Assembly: GCF_030524025.1 (NCBI RefSeq)
Contig: NZ_JAUNHI010000003.1
Span: 128,998-192,997, forward strand
Direction of reading: 5' to 3'
DNA length: 64,000 bases
DNA from: Actinomyces sp.
Lineage (GTDB): Bacteria; Actinomycetota; Actinomycetes; Actinomycetales; Actinomycetaceae
A program made the position numbers and the translations under genes. The notes beneath the pieces were generated by a model. It worked only from the letters and a program-made list of their open reading frames with translations, was not told the DNA's origin and did not search any database. Shown here piece after piece: positions 1-8,995 of the stretch; within the stretch, counting starts at the first letter, position 1; the number at the start of each line of letters is the position of its first letter.

Positions 1-2274
1 GTTGGACTCCAGCACCATGTCGACGAAGTCGATGACGACCATGCCGCCGATGTCGCGCAGGCGCAGCTGGCGCACGATCTCCTCGGCCGCCTCGAGGTTG
101 TTGCGGGTGACGGTCTCCTCCAGGGTGCCCCCCGCTCCGGTGAACCGGCCGGTGTTGACGTCGATGACGGTCATCGCCTCGGTGCGGTCGATGACGAGCG
201 TGCCGCCGCTGGGCAGCCACACCTTGCGGTCGAAGCCCTTGGCGAGCTGCTCGTCGACCCGGTGCGCGGCGAAGACGTCCTCGGGACCCACCCAGTGCTC
301 GAGACGGTCGGCGAGGTCGGGGCTCAGCTCGGTGACGTACTGGCTGATCGTCCTCCAGGCCTGGTCGCCCGAGACGACGAGCCTGCGGAAGTCCTCGTTG
401 AACACGTCGCGCACGACGCGCACGGCCAGCTCGGGCTCCCCCTTGAGCAGCTGCGGCGCCTTGCCCGAGCCCCTGAGGATCTGGGAGGCCTTCTTGTCGA
501 TGGCCTCCCACTGGGAGACCAGGCGTGCGACGTCGTCGGCGAGCTGGTCCTCACTGGCGCCCTCGGCCGCGGTGCGCACGATGACGCCGGCGTCCTCGGG
601 GACGATCCGCTTGAGGATCTTCTTGAGGCGGGCCCGCTCGGTGTCGGGCAGCTTGCGGGAGATGCCCGTCATCGTCCCGCCGGGGACCAGGACGAGGTAG
701 CGCCCGGCGAGGGTGACCTGGCTGGTCAGGCGCGCACCCTTGTGCCCGATGGGGTCCTTGGTCACCTGAACCAGGACCGTGTCGCCGCTGGACAGCGCGT
801 CCTCGATCCGCCGGGGACGGCCCTCCATGCCGGCGGCGTCCCAGTTGACCTCACCGGCGTAGAGCACGGCGTTGCGTCCCTTGCCCAGGTCGACGAAGGC
901 GGCCTCCATCGAGGGCAGGACGTTCTGGACTCGGCCGATGTAGACGTTGCCGACCATGGAGGACTGGGTGTGGCGGGCCACGTAGTGCTCGACGAGCAGC
1001 CCGTCCTCAAGCACGGCGATCTGGTTGAGGCCGTCCTGCTCACGCACGACCATCTGCCGGTCGACGCTTTCACGCCGGGCCAGGAACTCGGCCTCGGTGA
1101 CGATGGGGCGCCTCCGGCCCGCCGCACGCCCCTCGCGGCGCCGCTGGCGCTTGGCCTCCAGGCGGGTCGAGCCCTTGAGGGCGGTCACCTCGTCACGCAC
1201 GTCGCGCCCGGAGTCCGAACGCGTGCGCGACCGCCGACGGCGCCGACGGCGCGAGGAGCCCTGGGCCTCGGCGTCCCCGGGGTCTGTCAACTCCTCGGGC
1301 TCCCCGGCCTCGGTATCGTCCTCACCGTCATGCTGATCCTCGGCGGCGGCCTCCTCGGCCAGGTCCTGGACCGACTCCTCCGTCCTGCCCCGCGCCCGCC
1401 GTCCGCGTCCGCCGCGGCGGCGCTTGCGGCGTCCCGCACCGTCCTCGGCGGGGTCGAGGCCGTCCCCGGACCCGGTGGAGTCGTCGGTCGAGGCCTGCTC
1501 CTCGGCGTCCTCCTCCTGGCCGCGAGCGCTGCGGCCACTGGCCGGCGGGATGCGCTCGGGGGTCGTCGAGGGGGCGCTCGCCTGGCGGCGACGACGGCCA
1601 CGGCCCGGCGCGGCGTCCTCCTCCTCGGTCTCGGCCGGCGGCGCCTGCTCCGCCGGCGCAACGCGCTGCGGCGAGGTGGTGGCCGCTGTCGCCTTGCGGC
1701 GACGGCGCCGCGCCCGCGCCGGGTCGGGGGCCTGGAAGAGTAGGGAGGCGGCGGGCAGGCGGGTGGGCTCGTTGTCCTCGTCCACAGCCTCCTCAGCGTC
1801 GTCAGCCTCCTCAGTCTCCTCGGCGTCCTCAGCCTCGTCGACCTCCTCAGGCTCCTTGTCATCCGCCGGCGGCACGGCCCCCTCGGCCTCAGGGGCCAGG
1901 TCGGGATCGGCATCGGCGGCGGTGAGGACGGGCTGCTCGGCGGCCGGGGCATGCTGGGGCGTCGTCGCGGCGGCCGTCGCCTTGCGGCGCCGGCGCACGG
2001 GTCGAGCCGAGGATCCGGCGGGTTCCTGCGCGGACCGGGGGGCCGTCGACTCGACCTCCTGGGGCACAGTGCCACCGGAGTCGCCGGAGTCGTCGGCGTG
2101 AGCGGAGGAGGCCGGGGGGCCGGGCAGCTCGGGAGCCGGGGCGGGGGTCCTTGCCGCGGCCGTGGCCCGGCGGCGCCGACGGGCCGGGGAGGTCCCGGCC
2201 GATCCCTGGGAGGTGGCCGCGGCCTCGTCGTCGGGCTGGGAGGCCGATGTCTCGTTCGGCTGGGAGGAAGCCAT
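1..2274 (-). CDS. rne: Ribonuclease E/G, 5' part (3' end outside window)
   Basis: The endoribonuclease acts in mRNA decay and rRNA/tRNA processing. The reading frame starts at ATG 2274 and stays open to position 1, so 758 codons are visible and the C-terminus is missing. Residues 1 to about 400 form an acidic and arginine-rich low-complexity extension with four spaced copies of an Arg4-5 + KATAA-like element. An S1 domain (VGNVYIGRVQNVLP) begins near residue 440. It is followed by the catalytic core with both metal-binding Asp motifs, MTVIDVNTGRFTG and GGMVVIDFVDM, the latter just before the window edge. The extended N-terminus is typical of actinobacterial RNase E. The gene is divergent from cydA. 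A possible -10 (GATACT, 2517-2512 on the minus strand) would give a leader of about 240 nt, compatible with the autoregulatory leaders known for rne, but this is inference. Confidence 0.95.
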   Translation of the reverse strand, partial: MASSQPNETSASQPDDEAAATSQGSAGTSPARRRRRATAAARTPAPAPELPGPPASSAHADDSGDSGGTVPQEVESTAPRSAQEPAGSSARPVRRRRKATAAATTPQHAPAAEQPVLTAADADPDLAPEAEGAVPPADDKEPEEVDEAEDAEETEEADDAEEAVDEDNEPTRLPAASLLFQAPDPARARRRRRKATAATTSPQRVAPAEQAPPAETEEEDAAPGRGRRRRQASAPSTTPERIPPASGRSARGQEEDAEEQASTDDSTGSGDGLDPAEDGAGRRKRRRGGRGRRARGRTEESVQDLAEEAAAEDQHDGEDDTEAGEPEELTDPGDAEAQGSSRRRRRRRSRTRSDSGRDVRDEVTALKGSTRLEAKRQRRREGRAAGRRRPIVTEAEFLARRESVDRQMVVREQDGLNQIAVLEDGLLVEHYVARHTQSSMVGNVYIGRVQNVLPSMEAAFVDLGKGRNAVLYAGEVNWDAAGMEGRPRRIEDALSSGDTVLVQVTKDPIGHKGARLTSQVTLAGRYLVLVPGGTMTGISRKLPDTERARLKKILKRIVPEDAGVIVRTAAEGASEDQLADDVARLVSQWEAIDKKASQILRGSGKAPQLLKGEPELAVRVVRDVFNEDFRRLVVSGDQAWRTISQYVTELSPDLADRLEHWVGPEDVFAAHRVDEQLAKGFDRKVWLPSGGTLVIDRTEAMTVIDVNTGRFTGAGGTLEETVTRNNLEAAEEIVRQLRLRDIGGMVVIDFVDMVLESN

Positions 2275-2728
2275 GGGGTCTGCTCCTTCTGGACGAGCCG
2301 GGCACCGCCGTACCTGCGACGCCGTCGCGTGGTCGCGCTCCCATCACAGGAAGCGGAAAAGTCTGTGGATGCACCAGATGGCGCCGGCCTGCGGCGGAAC
2401 TCGCTGCGAGCGGGAGTGCGGCGGCGCGCTGAGCGGCGCACGTCCCCAAGCGGCCTCGACCGAGGTTCGGACTCCGGAGTGCCGGTACGAGGCGACCCCG
2501 GGGCCAGACCGAGTATCCCACACCGCGGCCCACGACGGCGCGCGGCAACGCGGGCGCGCGGCGTGTCTCGCCAGGAGCGGACAGCCGGAGGCGACCGCAC
2601 CGTGACCTGATCGCGCGGAGGTTTTACGACGTCCCGTCACAGCCTCACCTATACTCGGCACAAGCTCCGCGCAGTTGCACGGATGAACTTATCATTCTTA
2701 TCAACTTCACCTGAGAAAGGCGGGCTCG
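2275..2728. other. 454-nt divergent rne/cydA intergenic region
   Basis: No convincing gene lies here; open frames on either strand have no ribosome-binding site and look like noise. The cydA-proximal end (2650-2720) is locally AT-richer and carries a TATACT -10 candidate, a 7-bp direct repeat and the cydA Shine-Dalgarno. The remainder is probably the long rne 5' leader. Confidence 0.6.
2650..2703 (+). promoter_or_regulatory. cydA promoter region with direct repeat
   Basis: A TATACT hexamer at 2650-2655 is a good -10 candidate, without a clear -35. Downstream, CTTATCA occurs twice (2688-2694 and 2697-2703) with a 9-bp period, in the AT-rich tract just before the AGAAAGG ribosome site (2714-2720). 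A regulator bound here could control cytochrome bd; its identity is unknown. Confidence 0.4.
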
Positions 2729-4225
2729 ATGGACATCGCACCAATGGCGCTGGACTCCCTCGATCTGGCACGGTGGCAGTTCGGCATCACCACCGTCTAC
2801 CACTTCATCCTCGTCCCCCTGACGATCGGCCTGTCCCCGCTGGTGGCGCTCATGGAGACCCTCTACCTACGGACCGGCAACGAGCAGTGGCGCACCGTCA
2901 CGAAGTTCTTCGGCAAGATCCTGCTCATCAACTTCGCGCTCGGGGTGGCCACCGGCATCGTCCAGGAGTTCCAGTTCGGCATGAACTGGTCGGAGTACTC
3001 CCGCTTCGTGGGCAACATCTTCGGCGCCCCCCTGGCCTTCGAGGCGCTCCTGGCCTTCTTCATGGAGTCCACCTTCCTCGGGCTGTGGATCTTCGGCTGG
3101 GACCGCCTGAGCCCCAAGATCCACAACCTATGCATGTGGATGGTGGCGCTGGGCACGAACTTCTCCGCCGTGTTCATCCTGGCGGCCAACTCCTGGATGC
3201 AGCATCCCGTGGGCGCGGTCATCAACCCCGAGACCGGGCGCGCCGAGCTCGACGGCGTCGGCGGATTCCTCAAGGTGCTGACCAACCCGATCCTGTGGAC
3301 GACGATCCCCCACGTCATCGCCTCGGCCCTGCTCGTGGCCGGCGCGGTCATCGTCGGGGTCTCCGTGTGGTGGATGACTAAGGCCGCACGCGCCGGGCAG
3401 GACTTCGAGGCACGCGAGCTGTGGCGCCGCGCGGCGCGTTTCGGGGCGATCGTCATGGTGCTCGGCGGCCTGGTCACCGCCGGCTCGGGCCACCACCAGG
3501 GCCAGCTCGTGGCCGAGGAGCAGCCGGCCAAGATGGCGGCGGCCGAGGCCCTGTGCCACACCGAGTCCGGAGCCGGTTTCACCGTCCTGGCCTTCGGCAG
3601 CTGCGACGGGGAGATCACCCGGGTCATCACCGTGCCCCACGTCTACTCCTTCATGGCGACCAATGACCCCAACGCCGAGTTGATGGGGCTCGACGACGCC
3701 CAGGCGATGTACGAGGAGCAGTTCGGCACCGGCGTGGACTACACGCCCAATGTCATGGTCACCTTCTGGTCCTTCCGCCTCATGATCGGGCTGGGCATGG
3801 CCTCCCTGGGCGTCGGCGTCCTGGCTCTGTGGCTGACCCGCAAGGGCCGGCTCGTCACCGACCCGCGGATCGGCACGGCCGCCCTGTGGACGATGTGGCT
3901 GCCCTTCATCGCCTGCAGCTTCGGCTGGATCCTCACCGAGATGGGGCGCCAGCCCTGGGTGGTCGCCCCCAACCTCGCCGACCCCGTCTCCCAGGTCCAC
4001 CTGCTCACCCAGGACGGTGTGTCGACGGTCGTGTCCTCGGCCACGGTCCTGACCTCCTTGGTCGTCTTCACCCTCCTGTACGCGGCCCTGGGCGTAGTCT
4101 GGTTCGTCCTGCTCCGCCGCTACATCCGTGAGGGCGTCCACACCCCGACCGACCCGTCCCCGCAGGACGACGGTCCGGGCAAGGAGCCCACCACCGACGC
4201 CGACCACCTGTCCTTCGCGTACTGA
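2729..4225 (+). CDS. cydA: Cytochrome bd ubiquinol/menaquinol oxidase subunit I
   Basis: This is the haem-carrying membrane subunit of the high-affinity terminal oxidase, 498 residues. Conserved ligands can be placed: His25 in TTVYHF (haem b595), His195 in TTIPHV and Met352 in FWSFRLM (haem b558), Glu105 and Glu113 in AFEALLAFFMEST (proton/b595 region), and Glu404 in the TEMGRQPW motif. The quinol-binding periplasmic loop (about 252-345) lacks the long E. coli-type insertion, as in other actinobacteria. The start is ATG 2729 with AGAAAGG 8 nt upstream. It heads cydAB, with cydDC and a sensor kinase following. Confidence 0.98.
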   Translation: MDIAPMALDSLDLARWQFGITTVYHFILVPLTIGLSPLVALMETLYLRTGNEQWRTVTKFFGKILLINFALGVATGIVQEFQFGMNWSEYSRFVGNIFGAPLAFEALLAFFMESTFLGLWIFGWDRLSPKIHNLCMWMVALGTNFSAVFILAANSWMQHPVGAVINPETGRAELDGVGGFLKVLTNPILWTTIPHVIASALLVAGAVIVGVSVWWMTKAARAGQDFEARELWRRAARFGAIVMVLGGLVTAGSGHHQGQLVAEEQPAKMAAAEALCHTESGAGFTVLAFGSCDGEITRVITVPHVYSFMATNDPNAELMGLDDAQAMYEEQFGTGVDYTPNVMVTFWSFRLMIGLGMASLGVGVLALWLTRKGRLVTDPRIGTAALWTMWLPFIACSFGWILTEMGRQPWVVAPNLADPVSQVHLLTQDGVSTVVSSATVLTSLVVFTLLYAALGVVWFVLLRRYIREGVHTPTDPSPQDDGPGKEPTTDADHLSFAY

Positions 4226-4250
4226 GCCGCAGGAAGTAGAGGTACACACC

Positions 4251-5384
4251 ATGACCCTGTCCATCCTCTGGTTCATTCTCATCGCCGTCCTGTGGACCGG
4301 CTACCTCGCGCTGGAGGGCTTCGACTTCGGCGTCGGGATGCTGCTGCGGGTCCTGGGCCGCGACGAGCGGGAGCGCCGCGCGATGATGAGGTCGATCGGC
4401 CCTCACTGGGACGGCAACGAGGTCTGGCTCCTGACCGCCGGCGGCGCCACCTTCGCCGCCTTCCCCGAGTGGTACTCCACCCTGTTCTCCGGCGCGTACA
4501 TCGCCCTGTTCCTCATCCTGCTGTGCCTCATCGTGCGCGTGTGCGCCATCGAGTGGCGCCCCAAGATCAACGACCAGCGGTGGCGCGACCGCTGGGACAT
4601 CGTGCACACCGTGGCGGCCTGGGTCGTGTCGATCCTGTGGGGGGTGGCCTTCGCCAACCTCGTCCAGGGCATGCGGATCGAGGTGGTCGACACCGCCTCG
4701 GGCTCTGTGGTCCCTGCCGCCCAGGTTCCGGCCGACGGCCTGGTCGTGGGCGCCTCTCACCAGATCACCGGCGGATTCCTGTCGATGATCACGCCCTTCA
4801 CGCTGGTGGGCGGCGCGGTGACCTGTCTGCTGTTCCTCACCCACGGCGCCCTGTTCATCGCGCTCAAGACCGCCGGTGACCTGTCGACGCGCGCCCTGGG
4901 ACTGGCCCGGCGCATCGGGGTCGTCTCGACGGCACTGGCCGCCGCCTGGGCGCTGTGGGCACAGGTCGCCCACTCCCCCAACACCGCCTCCTGGGCCCCC
5001 CTCACGCTGACGGCCGGATGCCTGGTCGGCTCCCTGTTGGCCGTGCGCCAGGGCCGCGACAGCTGGGCCTTCGGCCTGCACTTCGGCGGGATCGTCTTTG
5101 CCGTCGCCTTCATCTTCGCCGCCATGGCCCCCGACGTCATGCGCTCCTCGATCGACCAGGCCTACTCCCTGACCATCGAGCAGGCGGCCTCGGCCGACAC
5201 GACCCTGCTCATCATGTCGGTCGCCGCGGCGGTGTTCACCCCGATGGTCCTCCTCTACACCATCTGGTCCTACCGGGTGTTCTCCAGCCGTGTCAGCGCC
5301 GAGGCCATCGACCCCGACACCGGCGGCCTCCACCCCACCAAGGTGCGCGACTCCGAGCAGCCCGAAGCCCTCATCGGCTACTGA
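4251..5384 (+). CDS. cydB: Cytochrome bd oxidase subunit II
   Basis: This 377-residue polytopic partner of CydA starts MTLSILWFILIAVLWTGYL, with the usual CydB N-terminal helix followed by EGFDFGVGML. The motif GPHWDGNEVWLLTAGGATFAAFP is characteristic of the family. It begins 25 nt after cydA behind an AGGAAGTAGAGG ribosome site, so the two are co-transcribed. An in-frame upstream extension into the cydA 3' end exists but lacks family similarity, so ATG 4251 is preferred. Confidence 0.97.
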   Translation: MTLSILWFILIAVLWTGYLALEGFDFGVGMLLRVLGRDERERRAMMRSIGPHWDGNEVWLLTAGGATFAAFPEWYSTLFSGAYIALFLILLCLIVRVCAIEWRPKINDQRWRDRWDIVHTVAAWVVSILWGVAFANLVQGMRIEVVDTASGSVVPAAQVPADGLVVGASHQITGGFLSMITPFTLVGGAVTCLLFLTHGALFIALKTAGDLSTRALGLARRIGVVSTALAAAWALWAQVAHSPNTASWAPLTLTAGCLVGSLLAVRQGRDSWAFGLHFGGIVFAVAFIFAAMAPDVMRSSIDQAYSLTIEQAASADTTLLIMSVAAAVFTPMVLLYTIWSYRVFSSRVSAEAIDPDTGGLHPTKVRDSEQPEALIGY

Positions 5385-5390
5385 CCGCCC

Positions 5391-5425
5391 GCGCCGGGGA
5401 CGCAGCGCAGCGCCGTCCCCGGCGC
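5391..5425 (+). terminator. GC-rich hairpin between cydB and cydD
   Basis: A perfect 12-bp inverted repeat (GCGCCGGGGACG and CGTCCCCGGCGC) encloses an 11-nt loop just after the cydB stop. There is no U-tract. It may end or attenuate cydAB transcription, since cydD seems to have its own promoter. Confidence 0.6.
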
Positions 5426-5453
5426 CATAGCGAGAACACCGGGACCACAGTCC

Positions 5454-5459
5454 TACTAT
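5454..5459 (+). promoter_or_regulatory. Candidate cydD -10 element (TACTAT)
   Basis: TACTAT lies 9 nt before the GTG start of cydD. No Shine-Dalgarno is visible, so the cydDC transcript may be leaderless or nearly so and separate from cydAB. Confidence 0.4.
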
Positions 5460-5468
5460 CCTGGACGG

Positions 5469-7211
5469 GTGAAGCCACTGGACCCCCGGCTCCTGCGTCA
5501 CGCGCGCTCGGCCCGGCGCTACATCGTCACCACGGCGGTCACCGGCACGCTCACCGCGCTGCTCGTCGTCGCCCAGGCCCATCTCATCTCCCGGGCGGTC
5601 GCCCCCATGGTCACCGGCTCCCCCGCAGCACGACCAGCTGCCGGGCTCCTTGGCGCCCTGGCGCTCGTCCTGGCCGGCCGTGCCCTCGTCCTGCTCCTCC
5701 AGGAGCGTCAGGCCCACCGTGCCGCCACGGGCACCGTCATCGAGCTGCGCCGCCAGGTCCTCGAGCACGCCGGCGCACTGGGCCCGCGCTGGCAGGCCAT
5801 CCACGGCCCGTCGACCGCGACCCTGCTCACCCGCGGCCTGGAGGACCTCCAGCCCTACTTCACCCGTTACCTGCCCCAGCTGCTCCTGGCGGCCACGGTC
5901 ACGCCGATGACCGCCCTGGTCATGCTCGTCCAGGACGTGCCCTCCACGGTCGCCGTGGCCGTGACGGTCCCCCTCATCCCGGTTTTCATGGTTCTCATCG
6001 GCCGCCTCACCCAGCGGCACTCCGAGGAGCGTCTCGCAGCGATGGACCGCCTGGGCGCCCAGGTCCTCGACCTGCTGGCCGGGCTGCCCACCCTGAAGGC
6101 CCTGGGCCGCGAGCAGGGTCCCGGACGCCGGGTGGCCGCGCTGGGACGGGCCTACAACGCCACGACCATGCAGACCCTCAAGGTCGCCTTCCTGTCGGGG
6201 GCGGTCCTGGAGTTCATCACGACGCTGTCGGTGGCGATCATCGCCGTCGAAGTCGGGTTCCGGCTTCTGTACGGACGCATGGACCTGGCCACCGGGCTGC
6301 TCGTCATCATGATCGCTCCGGAGGTCTACCAGCCCCTGCGCCAGGTGGGCTTCCACTTCCACGCCTCGGCCAACGGTGTGGCCGCCGCCCAGGCCGTCTT
6401 CGAGGTGCTCGACACCCCCCGCCCCGAACGGGGCGCCCTGCCCGCCCCGGACCTGCGCGGCGCGGTCATCGAGATCGAGGACCTGTGGGTCCGTGCGCGC
6501 GGCACCTGGGCGCCGGCCGCGCTGAGCGCCGCCATCTCGCCGGGCCGCCTCGTGGCCCTGACCGGGCCGTCGGGCGCGGGCAAGACGACGACGGCCCTCG
6601 TCCTGCTGTCCCTCCTGCCGGCCAACCGCGGTGCTGTACGGGTGCGCACGCCCGACGGCTCCCGGACCGACCTGGCCGACATCGACCCCGCCTCCTGGTG
6701 GAGGCAGGTCTCCTGGGTGCCCCAGCGGCCCGTCATCGTCCCGGGGACCATCGCCGACAACGTCCTGGGCCCGGAGCGGGCCGCGCGGTGCGCCGAGGAG
6801 CCACCGGCCGCGCTCCTCGAGGCGGCGCGCGCCACCGGCCTGGACGAGGTGGTCGACGTCCTCCCCCAGGGATGGCTCACCCCGGTGGGCCAGGCCGGGG
6901 CGGGCCTGTCGGTGGGCCAGCGCCAGCGCCTGGCCCTGACCCGGGCGCTTGTCGACTCCACCCCACTGGTCGTGCTCGATGAGCCGACCGCCCACCTCGA
7001 CGCGGCCAGTGAGGCCCACGTCCTGGCCGGGGTCGAGGCGCTGCGCGCCGCCGGACGCACCGTGGTCGTCGTCGCCCACCGCCAGGCGCTCATCGCCCGG
7101 GCCGACGACGTGGTCGCGGTCTCCAGCACCCCGGTGGACCGCCCGGAGGGCGGCGCCGAGCCGCCGGTCCTCGTGGCGCCCCGCGCCCAGGTCGAGGGGG
7201 CGGGACGATGA
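5469..7211 (+). CDS. cydD: Thiol reductant ABC exporter subunit CydD
   Basis: This is half of the heterodimeric CydDC ABC exporter (cysteine/glutathione or related reductant export) needed for assembly of cytochrome bd. The 580-residue protein has an N-terminal six-helix transmembrane domain (about 1-310) and a nucleotide-binding domain with Walker A GPSGAGKTT (about 365), signature LSVGQRQRLALTRAL (about 478) and Walker B VVLDEPTAHLD (about 500). GTG is the start. Its stop overlaps the cydC start by 4 nt (ATGA), so the two are translationally coupled. Confidence 0.95.
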   Translation: MKPLDPRLLRHARSARRYIVTTAVTGTLTALLVVAQAHLISRAVAPMVTGSPAARPAAGLLGALALVLAGRALVLLLQERQAHRAATGTVIELRRQVLEHAGALGPRWQAIHGPSTATLLTRGLEDLQPYFTRYLPQLLLAATVTPMTALVMLVQDVPSTVAVAVTVPLIPVFMVLIGRLTQRHSEERLAAMDRLGAQVLDLLAGLPTLKALGREQGPGRRVAALGRAYNATTMQTLKVAFLSGAVLEFITTLSVAIIAVEVGFRLLYGRMDLATGLLVIMIAPEVYQPLRQVGFHFHASANGVAAAQAVFEVLDTPRPERGALPAPDLRGAVIEIEDLWVRARGTWAPAALSAAISPGRLVALTGPSGAGKTTTALVLLSLLPANRGAVRVRTPDGSRTDLADIDPASWWRQVSWVPQRPVIVPGTIADNVLGPERAARCAEEPPAALLEAARATGLDEVVDVLPQGWLTPVGQAGAGLSVGQRQRLALTRALVDSTPLVVLDEPTAHLDAASEAHVLAGVEALRAAGRTVVVVAHRQALIARADDVVAVSSTPVDRPEGGAEPPVLVAPRAQVEGAGR

Positions 7212-8995
7212 CCGCCGTGCTCACCAAGGAGGAGACGCGAGCCCTGCGCAGGGCGGTGGGCCTGCTCGGCCTGCGCCGCAGGACCCTGGCGCTCAGCGTG
7301 GCGACGGGCTCGCTCAGCCTCATGAGCGCTGTCGCCCTGGCCGGGGTCGCGGCCTGGCTCATCGCACGCGCCGCGCAGATGCCCGACATCGTCGCCCTGG
7401 GCGTGGCACCGGTGGCCGTCCGCCTGTTCGGCATCTCCCGGCCGCTCATGCGCTACTGCGAGCGGCTGGCCTCCCACGACACCGCGCTGCACGGGATGAG
7501 CGCGCTGCGCACCCGCCTCTACGAGATCCTGGCCGCCTCGCGCGCCGACGTCGTCGTGGGCCTGCGCCGCGGGGACGTGCTGGCGCGCGTGGGCGCGGAC
7601 GTGGACGCGGTGGGCGACCTCGTCGTGCGCGCCGTGCTGCCCATGGCCGTCGCGATCGTCCTCGGCGTCTCCACGAGCCTGGGCCTGGGCCTCATCCACC
7701 CTCCCGCGGGACTCATCGTCGCCGTCTGCCTGCTCATCTCGGGAGTCGGCGGGCCCCTGGCCACAGTGCGGGCCGCCCGGCGGGCCGAGCTGGCCCGCCA
7801 GGAGCAGGCCACCGACCTGTCGGCCACCGTCCTGGCGGCGGTCGAGGGCGGCCCCGAGCTCAGTGTCTCGGGCCGCATGCCCCGCCTCATGGAGGATCTG
7901 GCCGGCCTCGAGCGCCACCTGGCCGCCTCGCGCGACGCCGCCGCCCGCCCGGCCGCCCTGGCCGCCTCCATCGACTCCGCCGCGATGGGGCTGGCGGTGC
8001 TGGGCAACCTCATCGTGGGCACCGCCGCGGTCGCCGCGGGCGAGCTGCCGTCCACCCTCCTGGCGGTGATCGTCCTCGTTCCGCTCAGCGCCTTCGAGGC
8101 GTCCTCCGCCCTGGGACCGGCCACCGTCCAGCTCGTCACCTCGGCGGGCGCGGCCCTGCGGCTCATCGAGCTCGTCGAACGGGCCGAGGACTCAACGGCC
8201 CAGGCGCCCGCCCCCCGGCCCCTGCCCGCCGGCGCGGCGGGGGGACCGCGCCTGACCGCACGCGACCTGGCCGTGGGCTGGCCCGGCGGGCCGGTCGTGG
8301 CCGAAGGCATCAGCCTCAGCCTCGCCCCCGGAGACAGGCTCGCGGTCGTCGGCCCCTCCGGTGTCGGCAAGACGACCCTCCTGCTCACCCTGGCCGGGCT
8401 GCTGCCTCCCCTGTCCGGCACGCTCAGCCTCGCTGGCGCCGATCCGTGGTCCGCCGACCGCGCCGAGGTCGCCGCCCGGGTGACGCTGACCGCCGAGGAC
8501 GCCCATGTCTTCGACACGACGGTCCTGGAGAACCTGCGCGTGGCCAACGGGGCGCTCGAGGCCACCGAGGCGGTCGAGGTGCTCGAGCGCGCCGGCCTGG
8601 GCCCGTGGCTCGCCTCGCTCCCCCAGGGCCTGGACACGCCGATCGGCTCGGACGCGACGACGGTCTCCGGCGGCGAGCGCCGCCGGCTGCTCCTGGCCCG
8701 AGCGCTGGCGGCGCCCGCCCCCGTCATGCTCCTGGACGAACCGGGAGAGCACCTGGACTCCGCCACCGCCGACGGCCTCGTCGAGGACCTGCTCGGCGAC
8801 CGGCCCGCCCGGGGGGTGTTGCTCGTCACCCACCGCCTGTCGGCCCTGGCCCGGGCGGACGAGGTCATCGTCCTCGGCCGCCCGGACCCCGCCGGGCCGG
8901 CTCGTGTCCAGCGCCGCGGGCCCCACGCCCGTCTGCTCGCCGAGGACCGGGACTACAGGTGGGCCGTGGACCAGGAGGTGACCGACCGTGGCTGA
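7208..8995 (+). CDS. cydC: Thiol reductant ABC exporter subunit CydC
   Basis: This 595-residue second half of the CydDC exporter has transmembrane helices in residues 30-310 and a nucleotide-binding domain with Walker A GPSGVGKTT (about 382), signature VSGGERRRLLLARAL (about 484) and Walker B VMLLDEPGEHLD (about 506). The Gly-Glu in place of the usual Thr-Xaa after DEP, followed by HLD, is a mild departure from canonical. It overlaps cydD by 4 nt and the downstream sensor kinase by 8 nt, which makes a tightly coupled cydD-cydC-kinase unit. Confidence 0.95.
   Translation: MTAVLTKEETRALRRAVGLLGLRRRTLALSVATGSLSLMSAVALAGVAAWLIARAAQMPDIVALGVAPVAVRLFGISRPLMRYCERLASHDTALHGMSALRTRLYEILAASRADVVVGLRRGDVLARVGADVDAVGDLVVRAVLPMAVAIVLGVSTSLGLGLIHPPAGLIVAVCLLISGVGGPLATVRAARRAELARQEQATDLSATVLAAVEGGPELSVSGRMPRLMEDLAGLERHLAASRDAAARPAALAASIDSAAMGLAVLGNLIVGTAAVAAGELPSTLLAVIVLVPLSAFEASSALGPATVQLVTSAGAALRLIELVERAEDSTAQAPAPRPLPAGAAGGPRLTARDLAVGWPGGPVVAEGISLSLAPGDRLAVVGPSGVGKTTLLLTLAGLLPPLSGTLSLAGADPWSADRAEVAARVTLTAEDAHVFDTTVLENLRVANGALEATEAVEVLERAGLGPWLASLPQGLDTPIGSDATTVSGGERRRLLLARALAAPAPVMLLDEPGEHLDSATADGLVEDLLGDRPARGVLLVTHRLSALARADEVIVLGRPDPAGPARVQRRGPHARLLAEDRDYRWAVDQEVTDRG

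Noticed and set aside
1287..2600. 437-codon minus-strand frame starting upstream of the RNase E gene
   Set aside because: It is Arg/Pro-rich out-of-frame translation of the RNase E extension; the true frame is supported by S1 and catalytic motifs.
4068..7079. 1003-codon open frame on the minus strand opposite cydB/cydD
   Set aside because: It is a codon-bias shadow of cydBD: it has Gly/Arg/His-rich composition, no domain, and no start signal.
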